Source of the DNA: Stomatohabitans albus
GTDB lineage: Bacteria; Actinomycetota; Nitriliruptoria; Euzebyales; Euzebyaceae
Assembly (NCBI RefSeq): GCF_036336025.1
Contig: NZ_JAYKKE010000003.1
Coordinates: forward strand, 96,738-160,737
Length of the DNA: 64,000 nucleotides
Direction: 5' to 3'
In this document: one piece after another, positions 40,832 to 50,688 of the stretch
How positions within the stretch are numbered: the first letter of the stretch is position 1
How the letters are laid out: every line of letters starts with the position of its first letter
Translations under genes and position numbers: made by a program
The notes under the pieces: model-generated
Seen by the model: only the letters and a program-made list of their open reading frames with translations
Databases searched by the model: none
What the model was told of the DNA's origin: nothing

Positions 40832-42406
40832 TTAGGCTTCCAAGGTCACGCTATCGACGCTTTGCGCACCAATACGTTCCCCAAGCGTATGCGCAATCGT
40901 GCTAGGTACAGGACTATCAACGGTTAATACACACGCCGCCATCCCACCATGAATGGTTCGAGCCACTTGCATGGACCCAATATTGATGTCCGATTCACCG
41001 AGTAATTGGCCAATGAGACCGATCACACCTGGGCGATCGGTGTAGCGCATAAACAACATATGTGCTGACAACCCCACATCCAAGGCCAGCCCATCCATTT
41101 CAACCAGACGAAGCTGGTCATTCACCCCACCTAAGGTGCCACCCACGCTGTAGGGGCCAGAACGAATGATAATTTCGTTCGTCCAGTCATGATCCCCTGG
41201 GCGTTTAATCGTTGATACTTCAAGCCCACGGCTCTTTGCCATTTGTGGGGCATTAACAAAGGTGACGGGTTCGCTGACCACCCCAGCCAACAACCCGCGC
41301 AAAACAGCAAGTTGGGCGGCCCGAGTATCTTCCTCGGCGATATCACCGATAAACTCAATTTCTACAGGGGTCCCAGCCCAGGGCACCACCTGCAAGAACA
41401 ATCGGCCAAGTTCTTGTGCAAGTGGCATAAAGCGTTTGGTCAGTTCTGGTACCTGACCAGAGACGCTGAGGTTCACGGCACTTGGAACAAACTCTCCATT
41501 TAAAGCGGCCACAACCGCCTCCGCGACCTGCGTTCCTGCCTTATCTTGCGCTTCAACCGTACTTGCTCCAAGGTGAGGGGTGGCCACCACGTTCGGAAGG
41601 GTTAATAGCGGGTGGTCGTGGGGTGGTTCTTCTTCAAATACATCAAGGGCAGCTCCGGCAATCTCGCCATCAACAAGTGCCTGATACAGAGCCGATTCAT
41701 CAGCCAACCCACCACGGGCTGCATTGATAACAAGGGCGGATGGCTTCATTCGTTTAAACTGTTCCGCACCTAAAATGCCAATCGTCTCTGGGGTACGTGG
41801 CAAATGGACCGTAATGATGTCAGCGACGTCACAGACTGCGTCCACACTGTCGAGCAATTCAACTTTCATCGCCTCAGCCCGCTGAGCATTAATAAATGGG
41901 TCATAGCCCACAATCGTTACCCCAAAGGCACGTAACCGTTCACAAACCAGCCCACCGATGCGGCCAAGACCGATAACACCAACAGTTTTTCCGTATAGTT
42001 CTACACCTTTTAAGCTATTGCGTAGCCATTCATTTTGGCGCAATCCAGCATCTGCGGTTGGGATATGACGCGCCAGGCTCATAAGCAAGGCAATGGCATG
42101 TTCCGCAGCACTAATCACGTTCGACTGTGGAGCATTGCACACCAAGACCCCACGCTCAGTGGCCGCATCAATATCCACATTGTCCAGCCCAACCCCAGCA
42201 CGAGCAACCACTTTCAAGTTATCGGCAGCATTGAGGACCGGAGCGGTGACCTGGGTGGCAGATCGAACGACGATAGCGTCGTAGTCGCCAATCACGTCGA
42301 CAAGTTCAGCTTCGCTCAGTCCGGTGCGCACATCAACGTCATAGTGCTCACCAAGGACATCTACACCGGCCTGACTTAATGCGTCAGCCACCAATATCTT
42401 GGTCAT
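40832..42406 (-). CDS. serA: D-3-phosphoglycerate dehydrogenase
   Basis: First step of serine synthesis: oxidises 3-phosphoglycerate to phosphohydroxypyruvate. The 524-residue length fits the long type I form of actinomycetes. Catalytic-domain landmarks are [15 protein letters not shown], the NAD fold [12 protein letters not shown] near 150, [11 protein letters not shown] with the arginine, [10 protein letters not shown] with the glutamate and the catalytic HLGAST histidine near 280. The allosteric substrate-binding domain and a C-terminal ACT domain follow ([20 protein letters not shown]), the site of serine feedback in mycobacterial SerA. Confidence 0.97.
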   Translation of the reverse strand: MTKILVADALSQAGVDVLGEHYDVDVRTGLSEAELVDVIGDYDAIVVRSATQVTAPVLNAADNLKVVARAGVGLDNVDIDAATERGVLVCNAPQSNVISAAEHAIALLMSLARHIPTADAGLRQNEWLRNSLKGVELYGKTVGVIGLGRIGGLVCERLRAFGVTIVGYDPFINAQRAEAMKVELLDSVDAVCDVADIITVHLPRTPETIGILGAEQFKRMKPSALVINAARGGLADESALYQALVDGEIAGAALDVFEEEPPHDHPLLTLPNVVATPHLGASTVEAQDKAGTQVAEAVVAALNGEFVPSAVNLSVSGQVPELTKRFMPLAQELGRLFLQVVPWAGTPVEIEFIGDIAEEDTRAAQLAVLRGLLAGVVSEPVTFVNAPQMAKSRGLEVSTIKRPGDHDWTNEIIIRSGPYSVGGTLGGVNDQLRLVEMDGLALDVGLSAHMLFMRYTDRPGVIGLIGQLLGESDINIGSMQVARTIHGGMAACVLTVDSPVPSTIAHTLGERIGAQSVDSVTLEA

Positions 42407-42435
42407 GTTGCTATCTTTCCTTAGAAGGTCAGGGG

Positions 42436-43554
42436 TTATTGAGATCGATTGATAACGCCAGCAAGTGGTTCAAACGCTGGCGAACCTGGCGAAACGCCCA
42501 TTACGGATTGCACGAGCTGTTCGGGCGTAGAATCTGCAACAAGGCGCGCAAGTTCATCGACTTCATTGTCGCCATCGGCACGGAAGTCTAACCCGGCTTG
42601 AACGACTCGGAGCAAAGTCGTGACAGGTAGGCCACGTTCGATTCCTTGCACAATTGGATTGATGAACCGTTCATTGGGCCCCAGTTTCCGTATGGGGGAA
42701 CGACCAACCCGGCTCACGGCATCATCAAGGCCAGGGTTTTCAAAACGGTTCATAATCGTTTGCACGTATGCGGCCTGCCCTTCGGAATCAATCTGGGCAT
42801 ATTTATCCACAAGGATGGCACTGGTCTCATCTAACACAGCCTGAACCATGTCACGGACCCGGTCATCACTCATCGCCTCAGCAATGCGCTCATACCCATA
42901 GGTTTGACCAACCCACGCCGCAGTGCAGTGGCCAGTGTTTACCGTAAAGAGTTTGCGTTCAATAAAGGGTCCGAGATCATCAACAAAGAGGGCACCGGGC
43001 AGGGCTGGCCGCTCCCCTTCGGGCAACTCAATCACCCATTCAAAATACGGCTCAACCTGTACATCCAAACCAGCACCAGATTGGCTGGGCACAATGCGGT
43101 CAACTGCGGTATTTGCCCAACGGGCGTGACCGGCCTGTTCCATATGCGTTGCAACCGCTGCTCGTAATAGGTCGGTTGCTCGAATGGCGTTCTCACAGGC
43201 CATTACAAGAACAGGCGGTTTATCGGTACTACGCATCTCAATGGCCTTGGCGATACTCGGTGCGATATGGGGAAGAATGGACGCACCCACCGCGGTTGTG
43301 ATGATGTCTGCTTGGGCCATAGCAGCGATAGCCGCATCTGGGTCCGTCGCACTATTAATCGCACGCACACCGGTAACCGTATGGGTTGTCCCCTGGGGTG
43401 CTACTTCATGAACCTTCCACGTGCCTGAATGGTCTATAGCATCAATAATGTCTGCATTCACATCAGTGAATGTGAGGGCGTAGCCAGCCTGATAGAGCAC
43501 CAGTCCGATAAACCCTCGACCGATATTGCCGGCACCAATATGAACCGCACGCAT
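42436..43554 (-). CDS. mtlD: Mannitol-1-phosphate 5-dehydrogenase
   Basis: Converts mannitol 1-phosphate, made by the mannitol PTS, to fructose 6-phosphate with NAD+. The 372-residue protein begins with the nucleotide-binding MRAVHIGAGNIGRGFIG and shows VDRIVPSQ, VEPYFEWVIE, the KLFTVNTGHCTAAWVGQ segment with the catalytic lysine/asparagine region, and RKLGPNERFINP. The start ATG overlaps the stop of the EIIA frame by one base (TAATG), placing it in the mtl operon downstream of mtlA and the EIIA segment. Confidence 0.96.
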   Translation of the reverse strand: MRAVHIGAGNIGRGFIGLVLYQAGYALTFTDVNADIIDAIDHSGTWKVHEVAPQGTTHTVTGVRAINSATDPDAAIAAMAQADIITTAVGASILPHIAPSIAKAIEMRSTDKPPVLVMACENAIRATDLLRAAVATHMEQAGHARWANTAVDRIVPSQSGAGLDVQVEPYFEWVIELPEGERPALPGALFVDDLGPFIERKLFTVNTGHCTAAWVGQTYGYERIAEAMSDDRVRDMVQAVLDETSAILVDKYAQIDSEGQAAYVQTIMNRFENPGLDDAVSRVGRSPIRKLGPNERFINPIVQGIERGLPVTTLLRVVQAGLDFRADGDNEVDELARLVADSTPEQLVQSVMGVSPGSPAFEPLAGVINRSQ

Positions 43555-43904
43555 TAGGACTGCTCACTTAAGATGTGTTGAATCGCTTCATAGCTTGTCG
43601 CGGCCTTAAATGCAGCTGCCTTTTCCTCGTCAGAAAAGATCTCTGCGATACGTCCAAGTACCGCCAAGTGCTGATCACCTGTTGCCGCAATCCCGATAAC
43701 AGTGTCTACAGGTTGACCATTCCAATCAACCGGTTCGTCAAGACGCAAAATCGCGATTGCTGTCCGGTTAACGCCGCCGCGAGCTTGGTGCAGCCCATGA
43801 GGAATCGCTAACCCGTTCCCCATGGCGGTACTGACATCTTGCTCACGTTTGTGCATCGAATCGGCATACGCCTGGTCCGTCACTCCCGAGGTGACAAAGA
43901 GCTG
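43554..43904 (-). pseudogene. EIIA(mtl) segment separated from MtlA by one in-frame TGA
   Basis: Bases 43904 to 43554 continue the mtlA frame directly after its TGA. The translation QLFVTSGVTDQAYADSMHKR, EQDVSTAMGNGLAIPHG (active histidine in PHG) and GIAATGDQHLAVLGRIA is the bulk of an EIIA mannitol domain, but the first ~35 residues of that domain are encoded before the TGA. A GTG at 43883 could start a 109-residue product, lacking the N-terminal strand and helix and with no good ribosome binding site. So this is either the remnant of a nonsense-mutated EIICBA gene, the 3' part of a readthrough gene, or a sequencing error. The catalytic histidine and the rest are intact, arguing for a recent event. 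Confidence 0.8.
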
Positions 43905-45485
43905 TCACACCTGCTCAATGGCGTCGTGTTGGTCCGTCGCTGATCCATGTAAAACGGTTAAATCTTCACTCACCAGCTTGGCTAAGGCACTGATCGTGTC
44001 AGCTTCTTCTCGTATTTCAGAAGATGGAGCCGGTTCAGTCAGACCAGACGTGTCTTCGTCTTGGGCGTTAGAACGGTTCACCATCTCGACAACCTCCCCG
44101 TAGCGGGGGCTGTTCATGAAATTATCGACCGTAACGATCGTGGCGCTAGGGACCAAGGGTGAAGCCCGATCAGCCAAATCTTGATGAACGACAACCACGT
44201 CATAGGTATCAGTCAGTTCACTGATTGCCTTATTGGTTACTTCAACCTCACTATGACCCGAATTCTGCACGAGTTTGCGCAACACACTCGCACCCATCGC
44301 ACTTGACCCCATTCCCGCATCACAGGCAAACACAATCCGTTCAATTGGTTTGGTTGATTGCGCCGCTGTACCGGTCAAAACCCCAGCGACCGCGCTCTCT
44401 TTACCCTTTAAATCCTCCATCTTGGCGGTAGCCTCACCAAGGGCATCACTGCGCGTGGCTCGAACAATAGGGGCAGCCACAATCAATGCAACAGCAGCAG
44501 CCCCAAAGACGGCAATCAAAGCCGGAATCTTATCGGGTGTTTGGATTAGCACGGCAATAATTGATCCTGGTGCAGCTGGGGCACGCAACCCTACACCCAG
44601 CAATACATTCAAAAAGACCCCAGTCATCCCACCAGCTATGCACGCCACGACGAGAAGAGGCTGCATCAGTACATAGGGGAAATAAATCTCGTGGATACCC
44701 CCAAAGAAGTGGATGAGGGCCGCTCCTGGCGCTGAGGTTCGAGCCGTTGACTCTTTTCGGCCAAATAGCATCCAGGCAAGCAAAATCCCAAGGCCAGGGC
44801 CGGGGTTGGCTTCAAGCATGAATAGCACACTTTTGCCATCAACGAGGGCCTGTTCAGTACCTAACGGTGTGATGATGCCATGGTTGATGGCGTTATTTAA
44901 GAACAAGATTTTGGCTGGTTCAATGAGAATGGACGTTAAAGGCAACAAGCTGTTGTCTACTAAAAACTGCACACCGGCAGCCATGACCGAGGAAAACGCC
45001 GCAACCACAGGACCAATGGCTAGTAATCCGATGATGGCCATAGCCCCTGAAAAGATTCCAGCCGAAAAGTTATTGACAAGCATTTCAAACCCGCTGGGAA
45101 TGGAATCACCCCAGAGGTGGTCAAGTTTCTTCATGCCCCAAGCCGTGAGTGGACCCATAATCATGGCTCCAATGAACATGGGCACCTCAGACCCAACGAT
45201 GACCCCCATTGTGGCCATAGCCCCCACAACACCACCACGGATGTTGTATACGTTGTAGCCGCCCATAAACCCAATTAAGACCGGCAACAGATAGGTAATC
45301 GTAGGCCCAACTAAGGCCGCAATCGTTTCATTAGGAAAGGGCCCATTCTCAATAAAGAGGGCCGTAATAAAGCCCCAAGCGATGAATGCCCCGATAACTG
45401 GCATCACCATATTGCTGAGTTTGGTACCAAACTGTTGGATACGGACACGGACGCCAGGCTGACTGACTGTCGTTGAGCTTGTCAT
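43905..45485 (-). CDS. mtlA: Mannitol PTS EIICB, truncated inside EIIA by TGA
   Basis: Imports and phosphorylates mannitol. The ATG at 45485 follows GGAGG by five bases; a longer frame to 45515 is rejected. Residues ~1-340 are the EIIC membrane domain (FGTKLSNMVMPVIGAFIAWG, HFFGGIHEIYFPY with the conserved GIHE). EIIB follows, with the phosphorylated cysteine in VFACDAGMGSSAMGAS. After a linker, the frame enters an EIIA domain (TVLHGSATDQHDAIEQV) and stops at TGA 43905-43907. The joined frame would be about 643 residues, matching the 637 of E. coli MtlA. The TGA occupies a position that is usually Gly, one base from GGA. Upstream metF ends 56 bases before. Confidence 0.93.
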   Translation of the reverse strand: MTSSTTVSQPGVRVRIQQFGTKLSNMVMPVIGAFIAWGFITALFIENGPFPNETIAALVGPTITYLLPVLIGFMGGYNVYNIRGGVVGAMATMGVIVGSEVPMFIGAMIMGPLTAWGMKKLDHLWGDSIPSGFEMLVNNFSAGIFSGAMAIIGLLAIGPVVAAFSSVMAAGVQFLVDNSLLPLTSILIEPAKILFLNNAINHGIITPLGTEQALVDGKSVLFMLEANPGPGLGILLAWMLFGRKESTARTSAPGAALIHFFGGIHEIYFPYVLMQPLLVVACIAGGMTGVFLNVLLGVGLRAPAAPGSIIAVLIQTPDKIPALIAVFGAAAVALIVAAPIVRATRSDALGEATAKMEDLKGKESAVAGVLTGTAAQSTKPIERIVFACDAGMGSSAMGASVLRKLVQNSGHSEVEVTNKAISELTDTYDVVVVHQDLADRASPLVPSATIVTVDNFMNSPRYGEVVEMVNRSNAQDEDTSGLTEPAPSSEIREEADTISALAKLVSEDLTVLHGSATDQHDAIEQV

Positions 45486-45541
45486 AAATCCTCCAGAATC
45501 CGAAGGGGTGTGCATACCTCACCTACCCAAAGCCCGATGAG

Positions 45542-46435
45542 CTACTGATCGTGGGTAGGGAGTGTGAGTCGCTGCACGAGTTCTTGGCTCGCGGTGCTCT
45601 TATTGAGGGTGTAGAGGTGAATACCAGGGGCACCGGCATCAATGAGCGATTGGGCAAATTGTGTTGCCCAATCGATACCTGCACTGGCTTGATCTGACGG
45701 GTTTTCAAAGGATGAAAGTGTTTGGAGTAAGCGGTCGGGCATGGACCCACCACTCATCGTGACCATACGCGAAATTTGAGAGGCGGACGTCGGTGGCATG
45801 ATGCCTGGAATAATCGGTTTGGTGGCGCCATACTGACTTGCCCTCATGACCAGGTCCTCATAGTGGCCGATGTCAAAGAACATCTGGGTAATCGCAAAAT
45901 CGGCTTGTTCAAGTTTGAAGGCTAACCATCGGGCGCTGTCGTCAAGGCCACTACTTTCGGGGTGCCCTTCGGGAAACGCCGCTACGCCAATGATGAACGG
46001 CTGGTCGGGCCGTTCACGCTCTCGAATTGCGGCAACCAGTTCACTGGCGTGGTTAAAGCCACCTGGGGTGGGTTCCCACTGTGCCCCAAACCCACCAGGT
46101 GGATCACCTCGTAATGCCATGATGGCACGGACACGTGCATTATCGAGCTCTTCAACAACGTCGAGGACCGCTTCCGCGGTTGCATTCACGCAAGTAAGGT
46201 GCGCCATGGCGGTCATATTCGTTTCGGATTGAATCCGTCCGGTGATACCAACGGTACGGTCTCGGCTGGAGCCACCCGCACCATAGGTCACACTTACGAA
46301 TGTGGGATTGAAGGGTTGCAGATCGCGGATCGTACTCCACAATGCGCGCTCGCCTTCATCTGTCTTTGGGGGAAAGAACTCAAAGGAAATACTGGGCGTC
46401 GCCGCATCACAAAGCACATCACACAAAGCGGTCAT
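45542..46435 (-). CDS. metF: 5,10-methylenetetrahydrofolate reductase
   Basis: FAD enzyme that makes 5-methyltetrahydrofolate for methionine synthesis. The 297 residues match the usual bacterial size. Motifs are ISFEFFPPKTDEGE with the active glutamate at the start, FVSVTYGAGGSSRDRT, HLTCVNA, ALRGDPP and the late MPPTSASQI segment. The ATG at 46435 gives the standard N-terminus; an upstream GTG at 46468 adds eleven unconserved residues. It lies between ftsX and mtlA on the same strand. Confidence 0.96.
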   Translation of the reverse strand: MTALCDVLCDAATPSISFEFFPPKTDEGERALWSTIRDLQPFNPTFVSVTYGAGGSSRDRTVGITGRIQSETNMTAMAHLTCVNATAEAVLDVVEELDNARVRAIMALRGDPPGGFGAQWEPTPGGFNHASELVAAIRERERPDQPFIIGVAAFPEGHPESSGLDDSARWLAFKLEQADFAITQMFFDIGHYEDLVMRASQYGATKPIIPGIMPPTSASQISRMVTMSGGSMPDRLLQTLSSFENPSDQASAGIDWATQFAQSLIDAGAPGIHLYTLNKSTASQELVQRLTLPTHDQ

Positions 46436-46511
46436 GCCCGAAAGTCTAGAGGCATGACCGCATAACACGAATGAACGTTTGTCCGTTTACCCAATTTGGG
46501 CGATGACAGAG

Positions 46512-47390
46512 TTACACCTGTAAGAAGCGCCGGAGTGCAGCCATTGAAATCAACGCACTGGCTAATACCGTGCCACCGATGAGAATGGGAGAAATGGCAA
46601 TGACATCGGTCAGTCCAATAAAAGGTAGGAACTTAACCGAATCGGCAAGCCCACTGGCATAGAGGCGAACGCCGACGGCAAGCAGACCACAAGCAATCAT
46701 CGAACCAATGAGGCCAGTAATGATCCCTTCAATCATGAAGGGGCCACGGATGTACCAACTTGTTGCCCCAACGAGACGCATGATTGCGGTTTGCTCACGA
46801 CGAGCAAACGCCGTTAATCGAATCGTCGTCGCAATGAGCATTGAGGACGCCAATGCAATGAGGACTGACATACCCAACGTAAATTGGCGAATCTGGCCCA
46901 TAATCGCAAAGAAGTTATTCAGGCTGTCACGCTGGTCGACAATTTCATCCACACCTTCACGACCTTCAAACATGGAGGAAATAACCTCAAACTGTTCGGG
47001 GTCATTCAATTTGATACGGAATGAAGCTGGCAACGCATCAGCAGTGGCATCTTGCAGAAGAATGGGATCTTCGGCAAAGATTTGTTTGGCATTCTCAAGT
47101 GCCTTTTCCTTGGACTCGTACACCACACTGCTCACAACATCTTGGTTTTCTAGGTCCCGTAACAAGTTCTGTTGTGTTTCTGGGGCAATGTTGTCAAGCA
47201 GATACATCGACACTTCAACGTCGGCGTACAAGACATCTTGAACAAGGGCGACCTGACGTTGAACGAGTAAGCCACCCCCAACGAGGAGACAGGTGACCGT
47301 AATCGTCAGCATGGTCGCCATCGTCATCATGGCATTTCGGCGCAAGCCGATGCTGACCTCAGCCAGCACATAGCGCAATCTAGCCAACAT
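46512..47390 (-). CDS. ftsX: Cell division protein FtsX
   Basis: Membrane partner of FtsE in the ABC-like complex that activates peptidoglycan hydrolases (RipC-type in actinomycetes) at the septum. The 292 residues show one N-terminal helix ([19 protein letters not shown]), an extracellular domain of about 120 residues (VSMYLLDN...), and three C-terminal helices including [20 protein letters not shown], with the FtsX-family [22 protein letters not shown] loop. The start overlaps the ftsE stop by 11 bases, so the pair is coupled. Confidence 0.97.
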   Translation of the reverse strand: MLARLRYVLAEVSIGLRRNAMMTMATMLTITVTCLLVGGGLLVQRQVALVQDVLYADVEVSMYLLDNIAPETQQNLLRDLENQDVVSSVVYESKEKALENAKQIFAEDPILLQDATADALPASFRIKLNDPEQFEVISSMFEGREGVDEIVDQRDSLNNFFAIMGQIRQFTLGMSVLIALASSMLIATTIRLTAFARREQTAIMRLVGATSWYIRGPFMIEGIITGLIGSMIACGLLAVGVRLYASGLADSVKFLPFIGLTDVIAISPILIGGTVLASALISMAALRRFLQV

Positions 47391-48066
47391 GGTGATACTT
47401 CCCCTTCATTTGGTCACGAACAAGATCACCGTTGCGCAACTCAATCACGCGTTTTTGCATAGAGTCCACAATCTGGGCATCGTGAGTGGCCATCACAATC
47501 GTCGTTCCAGCCTTGTTAATCTGATCCAACAACTTCATGATGCCAACACTGGTTTCAGGGTCTAGGTTCCCCGTCGGCTCGTCACACAACATAATGCGTG
47601 GACGATTCACAATGGCCCGTGCAATAGCAACTCGCTGTTGTTCACCACCAGACAATTCACGTGGCATGGCACTTGCTTTTTCAGCAAGACCCACAACGGC
47701 AAGTGCATCTGGTACATCAACCTTGATTCGGTCGGGTGTCTGTCCGGTTACTTCTTGGGCAAACGCCACGTTCTCGTAGACCGTCTTGGTTGACAGCAAC
47801 TTGAAATCTTGGAATACACAGCCAAGCTGTCGTCGCAGGGTGGGAACGCGCCAAGGTTTCAGACCGACAACGCTTTTACCTGCCACAAAAATGTCGCCAC
47901 TGTCTGGTTCTACTTCTTTGAGTAGCAGCCGGATAAAGGTGGATTTACCTGAGCCCGAAGGGCCGATTAAAAAGACAAACTCACCTTTACCAATGTCGAC
48001 GCTGACATCATTCAGCGCCGCAATAGTGTTTTTGTAGGTTTTACTCACCCGTTCAAACGTGATCAT
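47380..48066 (-). CDS. ftsE: Cell division ATP-binding protein FtsE
   Basis: ATPase that drives FtsX. 228 residues with all ABC motifs intact: [17 protein letters not shown], the Q-loop in [37 protein letters not shown] and the switch histidine in [10 protein letters not shown]. It lies between prfB and ftsX, a conserved order in many actinomycetes and firmicutes. No strong ribosome binding site is visible before the ATG; 120 bases separate it from prfB without a recognisable hairpin. Confidence 0.97.
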   Translation of the reverse strand: MITFERVSKTYKNTIAALNDVSVDIGKGEFVFLIGPSGSGKSTFIRLLLKEVEPDSGDIFVAGKSVVGLKPWRVPTLRRQLGCVFQDFKLLSTKTVYENVAFAQEVTGQTPDRIKVDVPDALAVVGLAEKASAMPRELSGGEQQRVAIARAIVNRPRIMLCDEPTGNLDPETSVGIMKLLDQINKAGTTIVMATHDAQIVDSMQKRVIELRNGDLVRDQMKGKYHHVG

Positions 48067-48186
48067 CAGTTCAGAAGGTACCCGTTAGCGCAGCTAAACC
48101 CACGCATCTCAACCGGACAAGCGGCCAAGAGCAGCAGTTGTTTGCCACGGTAACAGGAAAATAGACAACAATATGTACTGGCCTAT

Positions 48187-49317
48187 TTAGTCGACATCTG
48201 CACCGACTGGATTACCACCAGCGGCATGCCACTGAAGCCAAGCCATCATGAACCCATCCAAGTCACCATCCAAAACAGCCGTCGTAGCACTTGTTTCATA
48301 GCCCGTTCGCAGGTCCTTCACCATTTGGTATGGGTGCAGCACATAGGAACGAATTTGACTTCCAAACGCCACGTCAGCTTGTTCGCCACGAACCGCATCA
48401 AGTTCGGCCTGACGTTTCTGTGCTTCCAAAAGTAAAAGTTTGGATTTCAAGAGCCGCATCGCCGTTTCACGGTTCTGAAGCTGTGACCGTTCATTCTGGC
48501 AGCTAACAACTAATCCTGTTGGTAGGTGGGTGATACGGACCGCGGAATCGGTTGTATTTACCCCCTGACCACCTGGGCCTGAGGAGCGGTACACATCGAT
48601 ACGGAGATCATCATCTCCAATGACTACATCGTCGGCAGCCTCGTCCATTTCAGGCACTACATCCATTGATGCAAATGACGTGTGGCGTCGGGCATTGGAA
48701 TCAAACGGACTAATGCGTACCAATCGATGGACCCCATGTTCGGATCGCAACCACCCGTACGCACGGGGGCCTTTAATCCCATAGGTCACCCGCCGTATCC
48801 CCGCTTCATCACCGTACTGGGTTTCGTATTCTTCAACGTTGAATCCGTGGTGTTCAGCCCAGCGGGTAATCATCCTTGCGATCATCTGAGCCCAGTCTTG
48901 GCTTTCGGTACCGCCAGCCCCGGCTTGAATGGTCAGCACTGCATCACGGCTATCAAATTCGCCACCCAGCAGTACCCGTACCTCCAACTCAGCAAAATCG
49001 GCCTGGAGTTCGTCTAACCCTGCTTTGACTTCAGCAATTGACTCTTCATCGTCTTCTTCTTCACCGAGTTCAAGGAGCGTTTCAAGATCATCCAATTTGG
49101 TTACAAATTGTTCGTAGACCTTTACATCATCCTCAACCGCAGCCAGTTCTTTCCCTACAGACTGCCCTCGTTGAGGATCGTCCCAGAGGGAAGGATCAGC
49201 AGCAAGCTCCTGTAATTCAGCTAACCGGGCGCGTTTGGTGTCAATATCCAAATAGCGTTCGACCTCATCAACTTTGGAACGGAAGGTATCGAGGGCAGAA
49301 GCAAATTCGGAAGCCAT
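48187..49317 (-). CDS. prfB: Peptide chain release factor 2
   Basis: Terminates translation at UGA and UAA. The 376 residues show the anticodon-like SPF tripeptide in ISPFDSNARRHTSF and the catalytic GGQ in SSGPGGQGVNTTDSAVR. The frame is continuous from the ATG at 49317, so the programmed +1 frameshift known from many bacterial prfB genes is absent. Its presence supports TGA as a true stop codon here, relevant to the interrupted mtlA gene. Confidence 0.97.
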   Translation of the reverse strand: MASEFASALDTFRSKVDEVERYLDIDTKRARLAELQELAADPSLWDDPQRGQSVGKELAAVEDDVKVYEQFVTKLDDLETLLELGEEEDDEESIAEVKAGLDELQADFAELEVRVLLGGEFDSRDAVLTIQAGAGGTESQDWAQMIARMITRWAEHHGFNVEEYETQYGDEAGIRRVTYGIKGPRAYGWLRSEHGVHRLVRISPFDSNARRHTSFASMDVVPEMDEAADDVVIGDDDLRIDVYRSSGPGGQGVNTTDSAVRITHLPTGLVVSCQNERSQLQNRETAMRLLKSKLLLLEAQKRQAELDAVRGEQADVAFGSQIRSYVLHPYQMVKDLRTGYETSATTAVLDGDLDGFMMAWLQWHAAGGNPVGADVD

Positions 49318-49462
49318 ACCATTAGGCTAGCGTTCGACCTCAACAACGAGATACATGAAATCCCGTGCGCATGGGTAGTTTTCCTTGTGCGTTTTGGTAG
49401 CCGAGCAGGTGTAAGTTAGCTTGGAGACAGTTACCTCTACCTGAATGGAAGATTGAGGACGA

Positions 49463-50125
49463 ATGACGCCGCTAATCGATGCCACTGAGATGTATCTGCG
49501 CACGGTTTGGGAGCTAGTTGAAGAAGGCATCCCACCTCTGAGAGCACGTCTCGTTGAGCGCCTCGGGGTTAGCGCACCAGCAGTCAGTGAAACGGTGGCC
49601 AAGTTAGAGGCAGAAGGCTTGGTGTACCTGGATGAACGCCGACGGGTCATTTTGACTGAGAAAGGCCAGCATCTCGCTGCCGGTGTGATGCGTAAACATC
49701 GTCTTGCAGAACGATTGCTCACGGACATTGTTGGTGTGGATTGGGCATTCGCCCACAGCGAAGCCTGTAAATGGGAGCATGTCATCTCAGACACCGTGGA
49801 AACAAAGATCTATGACGTCTTGGGTGGACCTACGACAAGCCCCTTTGGTAATCCAATCCCTAAAGGTGATGTGCCTACCCCTTGGCGTGATCTCACCACC
49901 GTTCGTTTAGCGGCTCGTCATCCTGGTCGCGGTGTTATTGCACGTATTAGCGAAGCCGTTCAGTTTGATATCGAGTTACTTGAACAAATGGAACGCGCTG
50001 GAGCTATTCCAGGCGCGTCAGTAACAATCCAATCCGGCCCGGATGGTATTGAAATCAGCGCTGATAATGGTCTGGTGTATATGACAGAAGACCAAGCCGA
50101 CCATGTTTGGGTTGCCTCCTCGTAA
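49463..50125 (+). CDS. DtxR/IdeR-family metal-dependent repressor
   Basis: A 220-residue iron- or manganese-responsive regulator. The N-terminal winged helix (LRARLVERLGVSAPAVSETV) is followed by the dimer/metal domain with HRLAERLLTD and the SEACKWEHVISD segment carrying the Cys, Glu and His metal ligands, and a C-terminal SH3-like domain (VTIQSGPDGIEISA). This layout equals DtxR of Corynebacterium and IdeR of mycobacteria. TGTAAGTTAGCTTGG (49409-49423), shortly before the gene, contains a GTAAGTTAG half resembling the DtxR consensus TTAGGTTAG, a weak hint of autoregulation. Two small genes follow in an operon. Confidence 0.92.
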   Translation: MTPLIDATEMYLRTVWELVEEGIPPLRARLVERLGVSAPAVSETVAKLEAEGLVYLDERRRVILTEKGQHLAAGVMRKHRLAERLLTDIVGVDWAFAHSEACKWEHVISDTVETKIYDVLGGPTTSPFGNPIPKGDVPTPWRDLTTVRLAARHPGRGVIARISEAVQFDIELLEQMERAGAIPGASVTIQSGPDGIEISADNGLVYMTEDQADHVWVASS

Positions 50126-50127
50126 CC

Positions 50128-50688
50128 ATGACACCCATTACGCAACTTAATGCCTTGCGTGCCCACCGCACGCCCGTTGATGAGCGTGAGGCTGCCGCCT
50201 GGGATGAAGTGGCCACATTTTTACAAACCCCTCCTGCTGATAGTGACACCGTCCACATCACTGCGGCTGGCATTGTGGTGAGCGAACGAGGGGTGATGTT
50301 GTTACAGCACAAACGACTAGGCATTTGGGTTCAGCCGGGCGGCCATATCGAAGCAAATGAGGCACCTCATCGTGCAGCACTTCGTGAAAGCCGTGAAGAA
50401 ACCGGACTGGCGATCCGCCATCCTGCTGGCGGGCCACGACTGATCCACATTGATGCCCATGACGGTGGACGTGGTCATCGTCATTATGACTTTCGGTACC
50501 TCCTTAAAGGGCTGGGCACCACCCCCCGACCGCCACATGGGGAAAGCCAACAGGTGCGGTGGTGCACCCCTGATGAAGCAATTGGCTTGGCCGATGACGG
50601 ACTGGTCGGTTTATTTCGGGCTTGCCCTACCAATCCAATCAACACATTTACTACCCATCTCTATTCCCTTTCTGTACCGATTACATGA
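50128..50688 (+). CDS. Nudix hydrolase
   Basis: A 186-residue protein with a complete Nudix box: GHIEANE, seven residues, RESREETGL. The N-terminal ~45 residues (ITQLNALRAHRTPVDEREAA) are typical of actinobacterial Nudix proteins of unassigned nucleotide specificity. The ATG at 50128 lies two bases after the dtxR stop and lacks a ribosome binding site, suggesting coupled translation. Its stop overlaps the next start (ATGA). Confidence 0.87.
   Translation: MTPITQLNALRAHRTPVDEREAAAWDEVATFLQTPPADSDTVHITAAGIVVSERGVMLLQHKRLGIWVQPGGHIEANEAPHRAALRESREETGLAIRHPAGGPRLIHIDAHDGGRGHRHYDFRYLLKGLGTTPRPPHGESQQVRWCTPDEAIGLADDGLVGLFRACPTNPINTFTTHLYSLSVPIT

Noticed and set aside
43905-43907. UGA read as glycine throughout the genome, as in some uncultivated bacteria
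   Set aside because: TGA is the working stop in dhaL, the Nudix gene at 50128, the thioesterase and the first ABC exporter gene, each overlapping the next start, and release factor 2 is encoded.
48187-49317. Programmed frameshift in prfB
   Set aside because: The reading frame is continuous from the start ATG to the stop with no internal TGA.
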